A stretch of DNA of 64,000 bases from Nectonema munidae (Eukaryota > Nematomorpha > Nectonematoida > Nectonematidae): NCBI GenBank assembly GCA_030549495.1, contig JAUIRK010000473.1, positions 35,534 through 99,533 of the forward strand, read 5' to 3'. Under the pieces are notes generated by a model, which saw nothing but the letters and a program-made list of their open reading frames with translations, was not told the DNA's origin and did no database searches. The position numbers were made by a program, and so were the translations under genes. Of this stretch, positions 49,421 to 63,187 are shown piece after piece (within the stretch, counting starts at the first letter, position 1; each line of letters starts with the position of its first letter).

Positions 49421-50489
49421 CTGAGAAAAATATACACAGTAAAATCTGTCTTATCAGTCATTTTGATAGACGGTCACCGCTCTAAAACGAGAAGGATTAG
49501 AACGGTCACTTGTCTAAAACGGACATTTTCAATGGATAACATGTTTCAGCGTTATAAACGGGTTTCGTGTATACTAGATATAAGTTACATCTTTAAGTTG
49601 TATCGAAGTGCAGCTTCGGTATAGGAAAAGGTTGGGAGGAATGACTAAGACGTATCTACAAGCTAGGAGCGCTATAACACTAATGTTTAAATTAATTTAA
49701 ATAGTTTTAAGCAGGGTGGCAGTGTCGGAAGGAAAATATTCAACTTTAACTCCTAGGACTTCCAAAAACAACTCTTCACTTTTGGCTTCAGATAAACAAA
49801 AATTAAACTTTTTTTTCTTTATTTAAAATAAGTAAAAAACCGACTCCAACTTCGACTCGTAGATTTTATAAGATACTGACTCCGACCCCTATCCCTTTAA
49901 AAATTCGAACTCCTGACTCATCAACTCTCGTTCTTAAGTAGTGATAGGACCATAACAAAATTGTGCATGATTTCGATCTTTTTTTTTTTGAAAAATCAGA
50001 TTTGGCGCTTTCAGTATTCATTCAATAGTATATAAGCTACTCAGATATAAGTTCTACACTTTATATAGGCTCTAAAACTATTTGCATAGCTAGCCAAATT
50101 TAGAATTACGCCTATAGCTATGAAGTAAATGGTTATTCAAAAGGAACTCATATTTACAGTTTCGGGAGGACTTTTAAATAAAATTTATATTTAATTAGCT
50201 ATTTTAGGAAAATATTCAAAATTTCAAATATCATTAGATTTTTATTGAATATTAAAATAAGATGTTGTTTGTATAACCCTTATTAGGTCAAATCTAAACG
50301 AAAAAACTAGTCAAGACGATAATTAAATTTTGTACGATTCTGATTTCCAAAAAAACACGAATACGATTCCTATCTTTCTTTTAGTCTTGAAAAACAAGAC
50401 TTAGCGCATTCATTAACAATTTTACAATATGTAACTTTAACAGAGACAAAAGGGGATTTAAAATAAAAAATTTTTATTAAACATTTAAC

Positions 50490-50751
50490 CAGAGGCGTAG
50501 CTAGTGGGGGGCGCCAGGGGCGGTCCGCCCGGGCGGCATTTTGTCCTAAGGTCATTTGTTAAAATATTCAGACTCCTTTAAAATTATTTCTGACCCCAGC
50601 CGTCTACTTTGAAGACCCTAACCACAATCAAGTCTTCGCCTGACCGTTAGCGTACGGACTTGAATTTTTGGAGCCTTTTGAAACTCAACGTCATAAAGGG
50701 CGGCAGATTTTACAACCGGCCCGGGCGGCAAAAGTGTTAGCTACGCCTCTG
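50490..50751. mobile_element. hAT-type MITE, perfect target duplication
   Basis: Inverted ends CAGAGGCGTAGCTA, with perfect 8-bp duplication CATTTAAC at 50,482-50,489 and 50,752-50,759. The interior is unusually GC-rich, with CCCGGGCGG words near both ends. 262 bp, non-coding. Confidence 0.9.
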
Positions 50752-52399
50752 CATTTAACCAAAGCTCATTTTGTTTTAGATTCAACACTTATATGCATAG
50801 AGTAGAGTTGGAGGCGATTCTGATTATAATCAGATTTATAGAAATTTCTGGAATCGTAATCACAATGATTAAAAAAAGATAATCAAAATCTGACCCAGAG
50901 AAGTATAAAAATCAGATTGTCTCAGTATTTGTAGCATGGTAATTTGACTCCAAATAATTAAAATATATAAAGTCAATTCTTGCTTCCAGCTTCGAGTAAA
51001 GAGTCATTGCATATGCTTACAAAAATCAACTGGGGCGAAAAGCATAGTTTATTAAAATCAAAAAACAAAATTTAAAGATAAATAAACACAAAAGAACCTA
51101 GTGAAACAGAAACCAAATTTTCATTTAGGGAGTTCATAGCTTCTGAAGTCAACATTTTATAATTTAAAAGAATCTAAATTAAAATAAATTTTTATTATAA
51201 CAAATGAAGAATAAAATATTTTATACATTTAATTCTACAACATGTAAAATATTTAGATGTTACTCTTTTGGTACTTAAAATTTTATAATCGACCAAATTT
51301 CCAAAGTAATTTCAAAAAACGTTTAAAAATAACTAGCCATGAAAATAGTTCTTTGTATAAATATAAAAAATTATAAAAATAAAAAAATAAAATTCGGCGA
51401 ATAGTAAAAAAAAATTTCTAACAAATCTCCTATTTATGGAAATTACTGGAAAAATTTTAATGATAAAATTTCTTTCGCTTTTTTGGCTTTTTAAAAATTA
51501 AACTTTTACTTACATTCTAAAACAAGAAAATTTTATGTTAATCGACATATAACTTATGACAATTTGTTATGGAGACTAGTCCTCCAACTTAATTGAAGAA
51601 ACTATCTAAATAATAAAATAGTTCTATAATTTCATAAACGCTAGAGATAATCCCCAAAAATTTTTAATTTAAATCGTATAAATATTATTTGAAGTTTCAA
51701 TTTTGCTATAAAACAATGTTAAATCAGGGAACTAGTGACATTTTTTTGGGAAAATTATGCAATTTATTGACATCCTTTAAACTACCAATATAAAAAAATT
51801 TAAAAAATCAATTAAAGATGATGGCATATATTTACACTTGCACTTAATATATTTATAATAAATATATATAAAATGCAGAATAGCCCTCTTGGTACCATTG
51901 TCTTCTCTGCCATTAACTTTAAATGTTAAATTGTTAATTATATTTTCAATTGCAAACATGAAAGTCTCAATTTTAAAAGTTTTTTTACTTTTCACGTTAT
52001 GTTAGTTATTTCGGGGATATTGTCGAATTAACAACGGCGAAGGAAGAAAATTGTCAATGGTATCAAGTGTACTTGCGAATCACAAAGGTCTCTCTGCGAA
52101 TACTTTTTTTCCTGATTAGTTTATTCATCTTAATCTTTATCTTTCAATAAAAAATATTTAAATTTCTAAAATTTGAAATGTAAATAAACTAGTTAACAAT
52201 TTCTTTAATAATCGCATGACTTATAGATATATCAATAAGGTATTTCCCTCAATCTTTGTCAGAACACCACATTTGTAATTTCTTGACAATGGAATCGAAT
52301 CGTTTGAATGAGAACTTTGTTCAAACGAGTTACTGTTATAGATAAAATGAAAAAAATGAGACTAAGGATATATATGTCATTTCAATAAATCATGTGAAG

Positions 52400-52575
52400 T
52401 CAATAAAATATAGAATATTTACTGTTTTTTGTTATGCTATAAATCTTTCTTTAAAGAATTTCACCTTTCCGGAGGTCCTTAAGCTTCACAAATTGGTACC
52501 TATACATAAGAGAAATGATAAAAATTCACATAATTATAGACCCGTCTCAATAGCTCTCAATCTAAATCCAGTTAT
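52400..52575 (+). pseudogene. LINE reverse transcriptase scrap
   Basis: INLSLKNFTFPEVLKLHKLV, PIHKRNDKNSHNYRPVSIAL resembles the N-terminal RT motif of Jockey/CR1-type LINEs (FP..WK...V.PI.KK.....NYRPISL). Nothing recognisable before or after it. Confidence 0.7.
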
Positions 52576-53832
52576 CGGTATTTTATTTTTTCTTTCAATA
52601 TTAAACTTATGATATAAAAACAACTATTTCTTTCTTACATTAACTATAATATTGTTAATTCGTTTCCCCTTGCGAAAAAAGAATCGAAATCCTCTAAAAA
52701 TGCGCTATAAGAGTGATTTTTAAAATGAAAAAGTTTGATCACACAGCAGAAATTTTTTATCGAAATAAATTGTTAAAATTGGAAGACATTTTAAACAGAG
52801 TGTTGGCGTATTTCTCTACAAAAATTTCAAAGCTTATTTGCAAAATGTGTTCGGGTCGTTGATTAGTTATAACAAGAGACCCGCATATAATATCAGAACC
52901 TAAACGAACCAATAAGGAGGATTGCTTACAGGCTTAAAGTGTCCGATATTTCAATTTTGAAAAAATCAAATGAATTTTATGGTAATATCTCATCGAAAAT
53001 TTACCGTCATTACCTTCATTTAAAAAAAATTTTAAATCGCCTTTTAAGTACATACAAACTATGATCTATTAGTTTCTTCTTTCTCCCTCAAACGTGAACT
53101 TTTAATTTGAAACTATTAGTAACAGAAAAGTTTGACATTTTTTTATATATATTTTTTATTGAAAAAAAATATAATTACGGCCATTTTTGGCTATTGTTTT
53201 TTTCCTGTATCTAATAAAAAAATTTTATACAAAAAATATCACTTTTACTCATTATTCCAATACAACAAAATTTTAAAAACCAACTCTGTTTTCTGACATT
53301 GTCTTAGTTTTATTGAAATCTTGGTGTATATAGGAAAATGACATCTTTCAATCGATTTTTCATATACTTTGAAAAAGAAGGTTTGAAAATTTTAACCTCA
53401 AAGTATTTTTCTGTAAAAAATAAAAAAAAATTTTCAAAAATTTTTCAAAATTCCATATTTGTCCCCATTAGTTGATTTAAAAATCTGGTAGCCTTAATGC
53501 TGTACTACCTATTTCTAAAATGAAAGTAGCTTGAAATTTGCAAATTCTCTTGTTATTTTGTTATATTATGTTCCCAATTCACATATATTACATAAAGCAA
53601 ATGTTTGAAACATGTTGGGAAAGTAAAAGATTAAATATTAATTGCAACGTGACAATATTATTAAACTTTTCTTTTATTACTAATCATTAACCAATATCTA
53701 CATTCAGATTCGCCGATAATGGAGGCAAAATGAGCTTCGATTTATTTTTACAAGATTAAAGTTATTCAAATTTGCGATTTACTTCTGAAAATTGCCTCCA
53801 AAAGTATTCCAAATTTCAAATAAAATATATTT

Positions 53833-55805
53833 TTGTATACTAAACATTTTTTCTCATACTATGCAAAGTGGATTCGTAACTACTCAACTAAAATACAACC
53901 CCTTTCTAAAGTTTCATCCTTTCTCTTGGACACAGAGCAAAGAGAAGTTTTTTCTCATACTATGCAAAGTGGATTCGTAACTACTCAACTAAAATACAAC
54001 CCCTTTCTAAAGTTTTATCCTTTCTCTTGGACACAGAGCAAAGATAAGTATACAGTCCTTGAAGGAAGAGATCAAAACAAAAAAAGAGAAGTAATACAGT
54101 CCTTGAAGGAAGAGATCAAAACTTCAACCCCATGTACAGTTGCCTTCTACAAGAAGGAAGACCGGTTGCTTTTTTCTCAAAAACGCTCAACTCAGCCGAG
54201 AAAAATGCTCATATTGTGGAGAAGGAAGCTTATGCCATTATCGAGGCCATCCGACATTGGAAACACTTCCTAGTTGGACAGCATTTCACAGTGGTGATAG
54301 ACCAGAAAGCTGTTTCTTACATATTCGAAAGACAAGGTAAAAGCAAAATCAAAAGCGATAAAATGCTTCGTTGGCGCCTGGAGTTAGCTTCTTTCTTTTT
54401 TGACATCAAGTATCGTCCAGGAATTTAAAACATATCAGCTGATGCATTATCAAGATCCTGCTCTATCACTAAATATGAACTAGATTTGCGAGAACTGCAC
54501 AACCGATTGATTCATCCCGGAGTCAGAAGAATGTATTACTTTGTAAGGGAAAAAAATTTGCCCTTTTCAATGGAGGAAATCAAGGTCTTAACAAATAACT
54601 GTCAAGTTTGCTGCAAGTGTAAGCCAAGATTTTACAGCTCTGGTAATCATCACATTATTAAGTCCAATAAACCGTTTGACAGACTGTCAATTGACTTCAA
54701 AGGTCCCTTGCCATCAGAAGGGAAAAACAAGTATATTCTTACCATTATAGACGAATATTCAAGATATCTTTTCGCCTACGTTTGCAAAGACCTGTCATCA
54801 AGTACTGTTATTAGTTGTTTACAGGATTTGTTCACAATGTTTGGGCATCCAAAATATATTCATTCTGATAGAGGTAAGTCGTTTCTTTCGAACAAACTTA
54901 AATCATTTCTTTTAGGCAGAGGAATAGCTTCTACTTTTACAACCGCGTACAATCCTCAAGGAAACTCCCAGTGTGAACGTTACAACGGAATATTATGGCG
55001 AACTATAACTCTAGCAACTGAAACTCCGGGCTTACCCATCGAAAAGTAGGAAGAAGTTCTCCCTGACTGTCTCAACGTATTAAGAACTCTTCTTAACACG
55101 TCAACCAACCAAACGCCGCATTAACGAATTTTTACGTTTGAAAGAAATGCGATAAATCCACAACTTCCTTCATGGCTTGTTGATTCAAAGATGGCTTGGA
55201 TAAAGAAATTCCCGATTCTTTCCAAAGCAAAGCCACATGTTGAATTGGTGGAAATCCTTGAAGTAAATGCATAATGTGTGCGTGTGAGATACCAAGGTGG
55301 AAATGAAAACACCGTCGCATTAAAGCATCTAGCTCCTAGTGCCCAAAAAGTCACCTCATCAGATCCAGGAAAAGAAAACGAATCACATGGTCCAGAAGCA
55401 AGTCATGCAGAATTCCCCGAGGTAGATGATGTCCCGGAAGTTTCAAGACTTAGGCGTTCGAGTAGAGAACGGAAACCCCTCAGACGACTTGGAGTTGATG
55501 ATTTCTTCTAAGTGAGGAAGATTGTAATATTCAAATTTAACAGAGAAAGTCATTTATCTCTTTTTACATTTGAATATAACACTCATTTTAATTATTATGT
55601 TTGAATATACTTTACACCCTATCTCTTTCTATTAAAACTTGTTTGGTTTCTTATTTGAATGTTGTCACTATGTTACAAATTGTCCATACACTTATTCATA
55701 TATTATTATATATAAACAACCGCTTTTTCTTGTTACATCACTTTGTGTTATCCATTTTGTTGAATAAAAATTCCAGTCTTTCAGTCATCTTCCTTATTCA
55801 CCACA
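53833..55805 (+). mobile_element. Ty3/gypsy LTR retrotransposon fossil, 3' part
   Basis: A broken fossil of the 3' part of a Ty3/gypsy pol. Parts in order: end of the reverse transcriptase region, RNase H, integrase zinc-binding and catalytic core, integrase C-terminal region (frames end at 55,511), then a purine-rich stretch and a likely 3' LTR from about 55,523 (TGTAATATTC) to about 55,805 with TATA-like and AATAAA motifs. No gag, protease, or 5' LTR is visible, and it carries several breaks and some internal short duplications. Protein motifs remain easy to read, so the age is moderate rather than ancient. Confidence 0.85.
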
Positions 55806-58180
55806 AGGTTGTTAAAATATTTGGAAGTATCAATCATCAAATATACGACTTACATCTAAAAACTGTCCGCGAAAATAATTTTTAAATTTTTAATAAAAGA
55901 TCTGTTTTTATACCAAATCGACCATGTTGGTTTAATTCTTGGACTACATTTTTGCAATTATTTTTTGAAAATGTCTAAAAGTGCAAATCGAGGGAGTCTT
56001 TTAGTTGATGAAGTTGGAAAATTATTTCTAATTAAAAAAGGAAACATCAGAAATGATTTCACAATATTAAAGCAGCTTTTGAACTAGGATTAATTGGCAA
56101 AAATTAATCAAACAATAATAATAAAACACATGATACCGTTTAAAAAAGTCTAAGATCATGAAGAAGATCTTATAAAAAGGGAAGCTTAGATATCGGATAA
56201 ATTCTGTTCTAAATAAATCTTTAAAAATGCTTTTCCTAACATAGTTTGGCGAAAATTTATATCTGATGAAAGTAGATCTGCTATTTAGCCAAAAAGGGAT
56301 CCTATCGAGATACTTAATTTGCTGACAGCTAAAATATTTTAAGTGAACTATACAAAAAAATTTCGTTCATTAAATAAATTAGGACAATAATTAGCAATGA
56401 AGTAGAATTAATTTGGAAGTTTATATTGACATTGATTGACAGGTTTTCATTCTATTCTGTCAAATGTCTATTAGTCAAATTTTTCGAATACCGTGCGGTC
56501 ATATATAAATTATTTATTGACAGGTTTATTTATTTTTATAAAAAAAGTAAACTTTTAATATGTATTACAATAAAATTTTTTATTTTTACTTGAGCTGTTA
56601 TATTTAAATCATTTTTGACGGGATCAATTGATATTCATTAAAAATGAACGTCACCATTAGAAATATTTACACACTAAAATATAGGTAAAATAACTTTGAA
56701 ACTTAAAATAAATATGCAAATGATAAGGGGACAAAACCCCTTCTCTTCTTCACCCCAGCACTTGAGAAGATAAATTTTGTCCAGCACTAATAGGGTAAAA
56801 TTTAGAATTTCTAAATCCAATATTGTCCTTTAGGAGTTATTTTAATTATCAAGCTAATAATAACCTTTAGGGATTTTTGAACATTTCGTCTTCATATATT
56901 GGAAGCATTTTGAATTTTCCCAAGCAATTGTATTCTTGAAACGATTAATAAGACAAAGTTTTAAGTGAAATATTGGAGGAGGAAGAAGATTAAATTAGTT
57001 TAAAAGTGGATCACTCTTAATGTCCTAAACTTCATTTTAAAATTATTTCCATAGGTATCTCAATCTTTTGAAAGTCGTCATGACCTTCTCATTAAAAGTT
57101 TTATTAAGCCTGTTCGTAGTATGTACGTTTTATTCTGGTTCAATTTTATTGATAAACAAACTTAGGAGAAGCAAAAGATATGCAAAACAAATAAAAAAAA
57201 CCCGCAGAAAATGATCGAATGTTTCTAGAAATGAAACTTACGCATAGTAATTGAAAGATGGAGCAAATAAGTTTAATATCAGTTGGTTTTTCATAATTGA
57301 GTTTGCAAAGTCTTCAAACTGAGTTGGTTGACAAGGGAAAAAGATTGAATTAATAACTCATTACTGTTCATCATAGCATATTTTCTTTGATCTGTCTTCA
57401 ATAAATGTGAGCTACATTTTAATTAAAAATATTAAAAAAAAATTAAGGTAAAATGAAAATATAAACTGTATTCTTCAAAATTTTCTAACTTTAGGCTTTA
57501 CCTCTAAATGATTATATTTTGGTTATTTTGAATGCACTTGAAAGTAATAAAAATCATAGTTGATGTAAAAATTAAAGAAAAAAAACGTAAGAAATATTTA
57601 ATACTTTTTTATATAGAGGTTAACTAACAAAAATTTAAATTGCAGGTTGCTTTCGCATTGAAAAATTTTTTTTTCAACAAAATCAAATATCGCAATAACC
57701 TGTCCCGCTATTTTAATTAAAAAAGCCTAAATTCTCTCTGGAACTTTGATTGATATTGTTTGTAAAATAATCGTTAAGATCAGAAGGTAAAATATGAGTG
57801 ACTATAAAATGTAAAGGATGGCTTTTAGCTTTAGTAACTGAAACATCATATGAACAAGAAATAGTTTGAAACTAGTTTGTGCTTATTTTGCTCTTAATGA
57901 TTTAATTTTGATAGGCTGTACTTGAGTGTGCCCATCGTCTATTCTAAAGTTGTGTATGCATCTTTAACTCATTTTGACCAGAATTTATTATTTTTTTCAA
58001 AATTATATTTTTCTCTTATCAAAGTAAATTTTATATCTTATAAAAGTTACTGAAATGATGATTTAAAAAAAAATTGATCTGGTTTAGTAAGAATAACTGT
58101 TACCATATGGTAGCGCTAGGACAATAAGACAAGGAAATAATATGGAATCATGGGTGATAAGTTTGAAGTATTTGTCTTCT
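55806..58180. other. Gene-free AT-rich stretch
   Basis: I recognise no gene or bounded element. A short frame from ATG 55,970 (MSKSANRGSLLVDEVGKL) has no known product. One TGATTGACAG word at 56,433-56,442. Confidence 0.5.
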
Positions 58181-58880
58181 GAAGATTAGTGCTCCACACT
58201 TTCTCATTAAAATCTAAAAATTATTAATCAATCAGGTAAAGATAAACTCCTACTACATTTCGTGGAGATGTTACATTTGAATCCATTTCATCCATATACC
58301 ACTCATTTTTATTATCTGATTTTTTTTATCCTTTCTTGAATATCGGCCAACAGTTGATGCTTGCTTTACTAAATGGACTGTTGGAGCAAAAGAAACACTA
58401 GAATTATACATGTATTTTAAAATCTTAATTTTATCGTTACACGCTTATTCAAAATATCCTCTTGTTTTCTTATTATTTTTAAACCAACTAGGTTACCTTT
58501 TTTGAAATTCGATTTGCTGGAATTGTTTCTGTTTTTTCACATCTAATTTCTTGCACATAATCTCGTGAATTGACGCTTGTAAATAAATTATCTAAATAAA
58601 AACGACATGGTAAATGAAGAATTTTATCAGGAAAGACTTATTATTTTTATAAATGGAACTGTTGCTTTTCCAACGTTATCCATTTATGATTCAGTTGTAA
58701 TATTTGAGCCCTGATAAAGTTCAAAACTAATCATATAAGCCCTGATTCAAACTCTTCAAACAAAACGAATTGATTTGCCACAGATGATTTACTTACATCC
58801 ATGGTGACTTTAATACTCAATCATACTTCTTTCATATGACAAATCCCAATTCGAATAAATATTTTTGAGCATCTTTACCC
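58180..58880 (-). pseudogene. piggyBac transposase remnant (DDE region)
   Basis: Across broken minus-strand frames, motifs appear in piggyBac order from high to low coordinates: ERSMIEY.SHHGCK.IICGK with IRF (first catalytic motif, family DESMxPYxGRHG.KQ..GKP.R.G), ISFELYQGSNITTE (family F..YTGKG), FYLDNLFTSV (second catalytic Asp, family DNFFTS), ANRISKK, and ASTVGRYSRKDKKNQ then MDEMDSNV (family GGVDRMDQ). Many stops and shifts. It supplies a plausible source family for the TTAA MITEs in this window. Confidence 0.75.
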
Positions 58881-59161
58881 AAAATTTATTTTACTAAATT
58901 TATTTTTTGCATCCATTTATCTTACAAACAGTCATTTGCATAATTTGAAAAAAATCTATCTTTTCACATTGTTGGATAAATCTTATTATTCCTACCTTCG
59001 CTTGACGGACTCCGGACAATTTTGTCCATTGCAAATTTAAAACTCATTTCCTCGTAAATTTTTATCCTAGAAACTCTATTCAAAACTAGCATGTAAACGG
59101 TTTAATGAGGATAGAAAATCAAAATAAAAGAAAATAAACGGTAAAAAATTTTTTGGTATCA

Positions 59162-59640
59162 TTAAGGAGTACAAATTATTAAAATTGAAGAAAGAACAGT
59201 ATAGATGGCGTTAAAATTAGGTATATTGAAGAAAACATTCACAGCACAATATTTTAATATGCACATAGCAAGCAAACTTTTTACACTTTTCACACTTTCT
59301 AAATGCTTTCTTTCTTTCCATCTAACAAAGGAGAATGAAATCTCCTCCTTGATGAAATCAGCCCATCTTGAGGTTGAAGTCATGGGTTGTTTGTCTTGGC
59401 AGAACCCATAAAAGGACCATAAATTTCTGATACCTAAAGGTACTATCGATACCATTGATCTTGTTCTCATTTATTCCTTTGCCAAAATGAGTGATAGCCT
59501 GTGGATAACAATTTTTCTTCCACTTTCTTTTATTGAAGGAAAGTCGCCAGGTGAATTGAATTTGGCAATTATCCAGGTGTTCAATACACTCATGTCTAAA
59601 TAAACTGAAAAATCGGCGTGTGTCCACTTTCCATTATGTT
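59162..59640 (-). pseudogene. Possible piggyBac C-terminal fragment
   Basis: Minus-strand KWTHADFSVYLDMSVLNTWI resembles the third-Asp region of piggyBac transposases (KWW...F..L.D.SVVNAWILY). It lies upstream of the other remnant on the same strand, in the wrong order, so it would be from a second copy or a rearrangement. The downstream frames are not recognised. Confidence 0.4.
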
Positions 59641-59749
59641 TTTAAGATCTGTAGGTTCTGAGCATTCTATTAGCAACATATATTCCTCCTTTGTATTCAT
59701 TATAAGATAACTAAGATAAACCTGTTTGTCTCTTGCTACGCTCGATATG

Positions 59750-59960
59750 TAGGATTCTAGGTCATCGTTATTCCAGATCCTTCTGATTCTAGGTCCAGTT
59801 AAAGATCATTGGTATTGTGATTCTAGATTCTGTTAAAGATCATTGGAACCCCCGAGATTCTAGGTCCTAATAAAGATCATTGATATCCCTAATATTCATT
59901 AAATCATCTGCAAAGATCATTAGAAGAAATAAAGATAATTGGTACCCCTAATAATATAAT
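59750..59960. repeat. Degenerate minisatellite
   Basis: Imperfect repeats of about 40 bp built around GATTCTAGGTCC and TAAAGATCATTG. Confidence 0.75.
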
Positions 59961-60958
59961 CATTGATATCGCCCGCAAAGAAATCCCCGTTTTAAGTAAA
60001 TTTTAAAGAAAAATATTTTTTTCTAAACAATGCAAAATAATTGAATAAAAGCTTGACATTATTCAATAGAATGATGAGAGGATTCTAAAAATATATAATA
60101 CTTGTATATTTGTTGGGTATATGTCAAGTCATAATTTTGAGCCGCTGAAAGGGCCTGAAAAATCCAAAACTTAAAAATAAAAAAAAAATAAAATTTAGAA
60201 CCCTATTCTAATAGAGTTTGATACGTTGATTCCAAATATGTAATTTATTTGAAATGAATCAAATGATTTTTTAATTTTTTTAGGTCAAATTTGGAATTTT
60301 TGTCATATTATCAAGTTCAAAGGCTAAAAAAAGTATTTAAAAAAATCAAACTTAAAATATTTATACATTTTCGTAAACAGTATAATTTAAAAAAATTTCT
60401 CGAAAGTTATCTTTTAAATTTAACATTTGCAAATTTTTACAAAAAAAATTGAAAAATTGTTAAAATGAAAATAACTATATTAAAAATAAATATTTTTCAA
60501 AATTTAAAAATATTAGAATAAAATATAAGCGATTTTGAATAAGACTGTGTAAAATTTGGTTAAAAATAATTTTCTTTTAATTTAAAAAAATCGCGTCAAA
60601 TATGTCAACTTTTTTTGGACAAAAACGTTTTTAAAAAAAAATTGAAAAATATTTTTTAAAATTTTTTTCAGAAAATATATTAGTTATAAGAGTAATGAAG
60701 AAATTTTAAAAATTATTTTAAAATCTCGCGGGGATTGAAAACATGCAAAAAATTGAACTCAGATGCCGGTCATTGATCTGAAAATACGGTTATTTCACTT
60801 ATACCATCTGATAGCGCCAAAAATGGGGCAGATTAACATTTTATCATTTGTAAAAATTTTACTTAATCAAAAAGACTAGAATTCCTACTAATCTATACAC
60901 GTAACCTTATCAAGGTTAGAATTTAGGAGGCATTTTTATTTATTATATTTTAATTTTT
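59961..60958. other. Gene-free, extremely AT-rich stretch
   Basis: Long A and T runs, no feature recognised. Confidence 0.6.
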
Positions 60959-61422
60959 TATTAGTAATAAATCTTTTAACATTTTAACTTCTATTTATTT
61001 TGATGAAATGATATAAAATTAAAGGAGCCATTTTGAATTGGATAATTAATAACTATAATAACTTATATAGTTTCTTAATGTATATAATGAAAATATTACA
61101 AGTGTTTTTAAAATGGAAAAAAATATTATTATAAATGAAATTCCATATGTACCTCCTCATTCATACATTAAATTGCGGAAAATTACTCATTTATTATATA
61201 AGCAGATGTGTCTTAACCTGAATGGGAGGCACATATGGAATTTCATTTATAAAAATATTTTCTTCCATTTTAAAAACACTTGTAATATATTCATTATATA
61301 CATTTTAAGAAACTAAATAGTTATTAATAATTATCCAATGCAAAATGGCTCCTTTAATTTCTTATCATTTCATCCACATAAATAGAAAAGATTATTTAAA
61401 TGTTAAAAGATTTATTACTGAT
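60959..61422. repeat. Fold-back palindrome 1
   Basis: Arms 60,959-61,157 and 61,224-61,422 are inverted copies (about 199 bp) around a 66-bp loop. Shared words include GGAGCCATTTTG/CAAAATGGCTCC and ATGAAATTCCATATG. It directly abuts fold-back palindrome 2. Confidence 0.9.
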
Positions 61423-63016
61423 CTCATAACCTGTACGGTTGAACGCGGGTAAACAACTTGCGTGTTATCTCCAACCCGTATATTACGATGATTCTTCTCC
61501 AACCTGTATTCTACGATGATTCATCTCCAAACTATATAGTACAATGATTCATCTCCAACCTGTATACTACGATGATTCATCTCTAACCTGTATACTACGA
61601 TGATTCATCTCCAACCTGTATACTACGATGGTTTCTATTCTATGTACAAATAACTAGGGAGACAATGTTCAACTTTCTGTTCACATTCTGCTAGATGTAA
61701 GATTTGATATACCTCATTCGGGGAGACGATGCCACATAAGTTATTACCTATATACATTATACCTGTATACTACGATGGTTCATCTCCAACCTGTATACCG
61801 CGATAATTCATATCAAAGAATCGAAAAATATTCTTTAAAAAACAAAAATATCAAACTTTCTGTTCATATTTTGCTACCTCATACGATGTTACAAAAGTTA
61901 TTACGAATACTTTGCAATTTGCACGATTTTAAATATTATATTTGTCAAATAATCAAAATAAAATTCTGTAATCAAAGAATCGAAAAATATTCTTTAAAAA
62001 ATCAAAAAATATCAAACTTTCTGTTCATATTTTGCTACCTCATACGATGTTACAAAAGTTATTACCTATACTTTACAATTTGCACGATTTTAAATATTAT
62101 ATTTGTCGAATAATCAAAGAATCGAAAAATGTTCAAATCAAAAAATATTTATTCTTTTTAAATATATCGTTGGCTCCCCTTACTTTTAGTTTCGTATGTG
62201 CATAATTTGATAAAAATTAATTATTAAAGACTAGGTTTATCTTTCAATTTTAAAAGTAAGGGGAGCCAACGATATATTTAAAAAGAATAAATATTTTTTG
62301 ATTTGAACATTTTTCGATTCTTTGATTATTCGACAAATATAATATTTAAAATCGTGCAAATTGCAAAGTATAGGTAATAACTTTTGTAACATCGTATGAG
62401 GTAGCAAAATATGAACAGAAAGTTTGATATTTTTTGATTTTTTAAAGAATATTTTTCGATTCTTTGATTACAGAATTTTATTTTGATTATTTGACAAATA
62501 TAATATTTAAAATCGTGCAAATTGCAAAGTATAGGTAATAACTTTTGTAACATCGTATGAGGTAGCAAAATATGAACAGAAAGTTTGATATTTTTGTTTT
62601 TTAAAGAATATTTTTCGATTCTTTGATATGAATTATCGCGGTATACAGGTTGGAGATGAACCATCGTAGTATACAGGTATAATGTATATAGGTAATAACT
62701 TATGTGGCATCGTCTCCCCGAATGAGGTATATCAAATCTTACATCTAGCAGAATGTGAACAGAAAGTTGAACATTGTCTCCCTAGTTATTTGTACATAGA
62801 ATAGAAACCATCGTAGTATACAGGTTGGAGATGAATCATCGTAGTATACAGGTTAGAGATGAATCATCGTAGTATACAGGTTGGAGATGAATCATTGTAC
62901 TATATAGTTTGGAGATGAATCATCGTAGAATACAGGTTGGAGAAGAATCATCGTAATATACGGGTTGGAGATAACACGCAAGTTGTTTACCCGCGTTCAA
63001 CCGTACAGGTTATGAG
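61423..63016. repeat. Fold-back palindrome 2, 766-bp arms
   Basis: Arms 61,423-62,188 and 62,251-63,016 pair with no net indel across 766 bp and only a few mismatches, around a 62-bp loop. Each arm holds tandem repeats: about six 28-bp units of the type CATCTCCAACCTGTATACTA (61,471-61,640) and two copies of a 159-bp unit (from 61,813 and 61,972). No coding signal; open frames in it are repeat-derived. Confidence 0.95.
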
Positions 63017-63187
63017 AATATATCATTACATATTAGAGAAGAGTTTTCTAAACTCTTTATACTGAAAAAATATTTCTTCAATATACAAATAAATTTAGAT
63101 GAGAATATATCATTACATATTAGAGAAGAGTTTTCTAAACTCTTTATACTGAAAAAATATTTCTTCAATATACAAATAAATTTAGAT
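63014..63187. repeat. 87-bp tandem duplication
   Basis: Two essentially identical 87-bp units starting GAGAATATATCATTAC at 63,014 and 63,101, beginning exactly where palindrome 2 ends. Confidence 0.95.

Noticed and set aside
49437-49600. Possible pogo-like end (CAGTAAAATCTGTC)
   Set aside because: No matching inverted end found.
61775-62664. 112-codon frames on both strands
   Set aside because: Products of the inverted and tandem repeats, not a gene.
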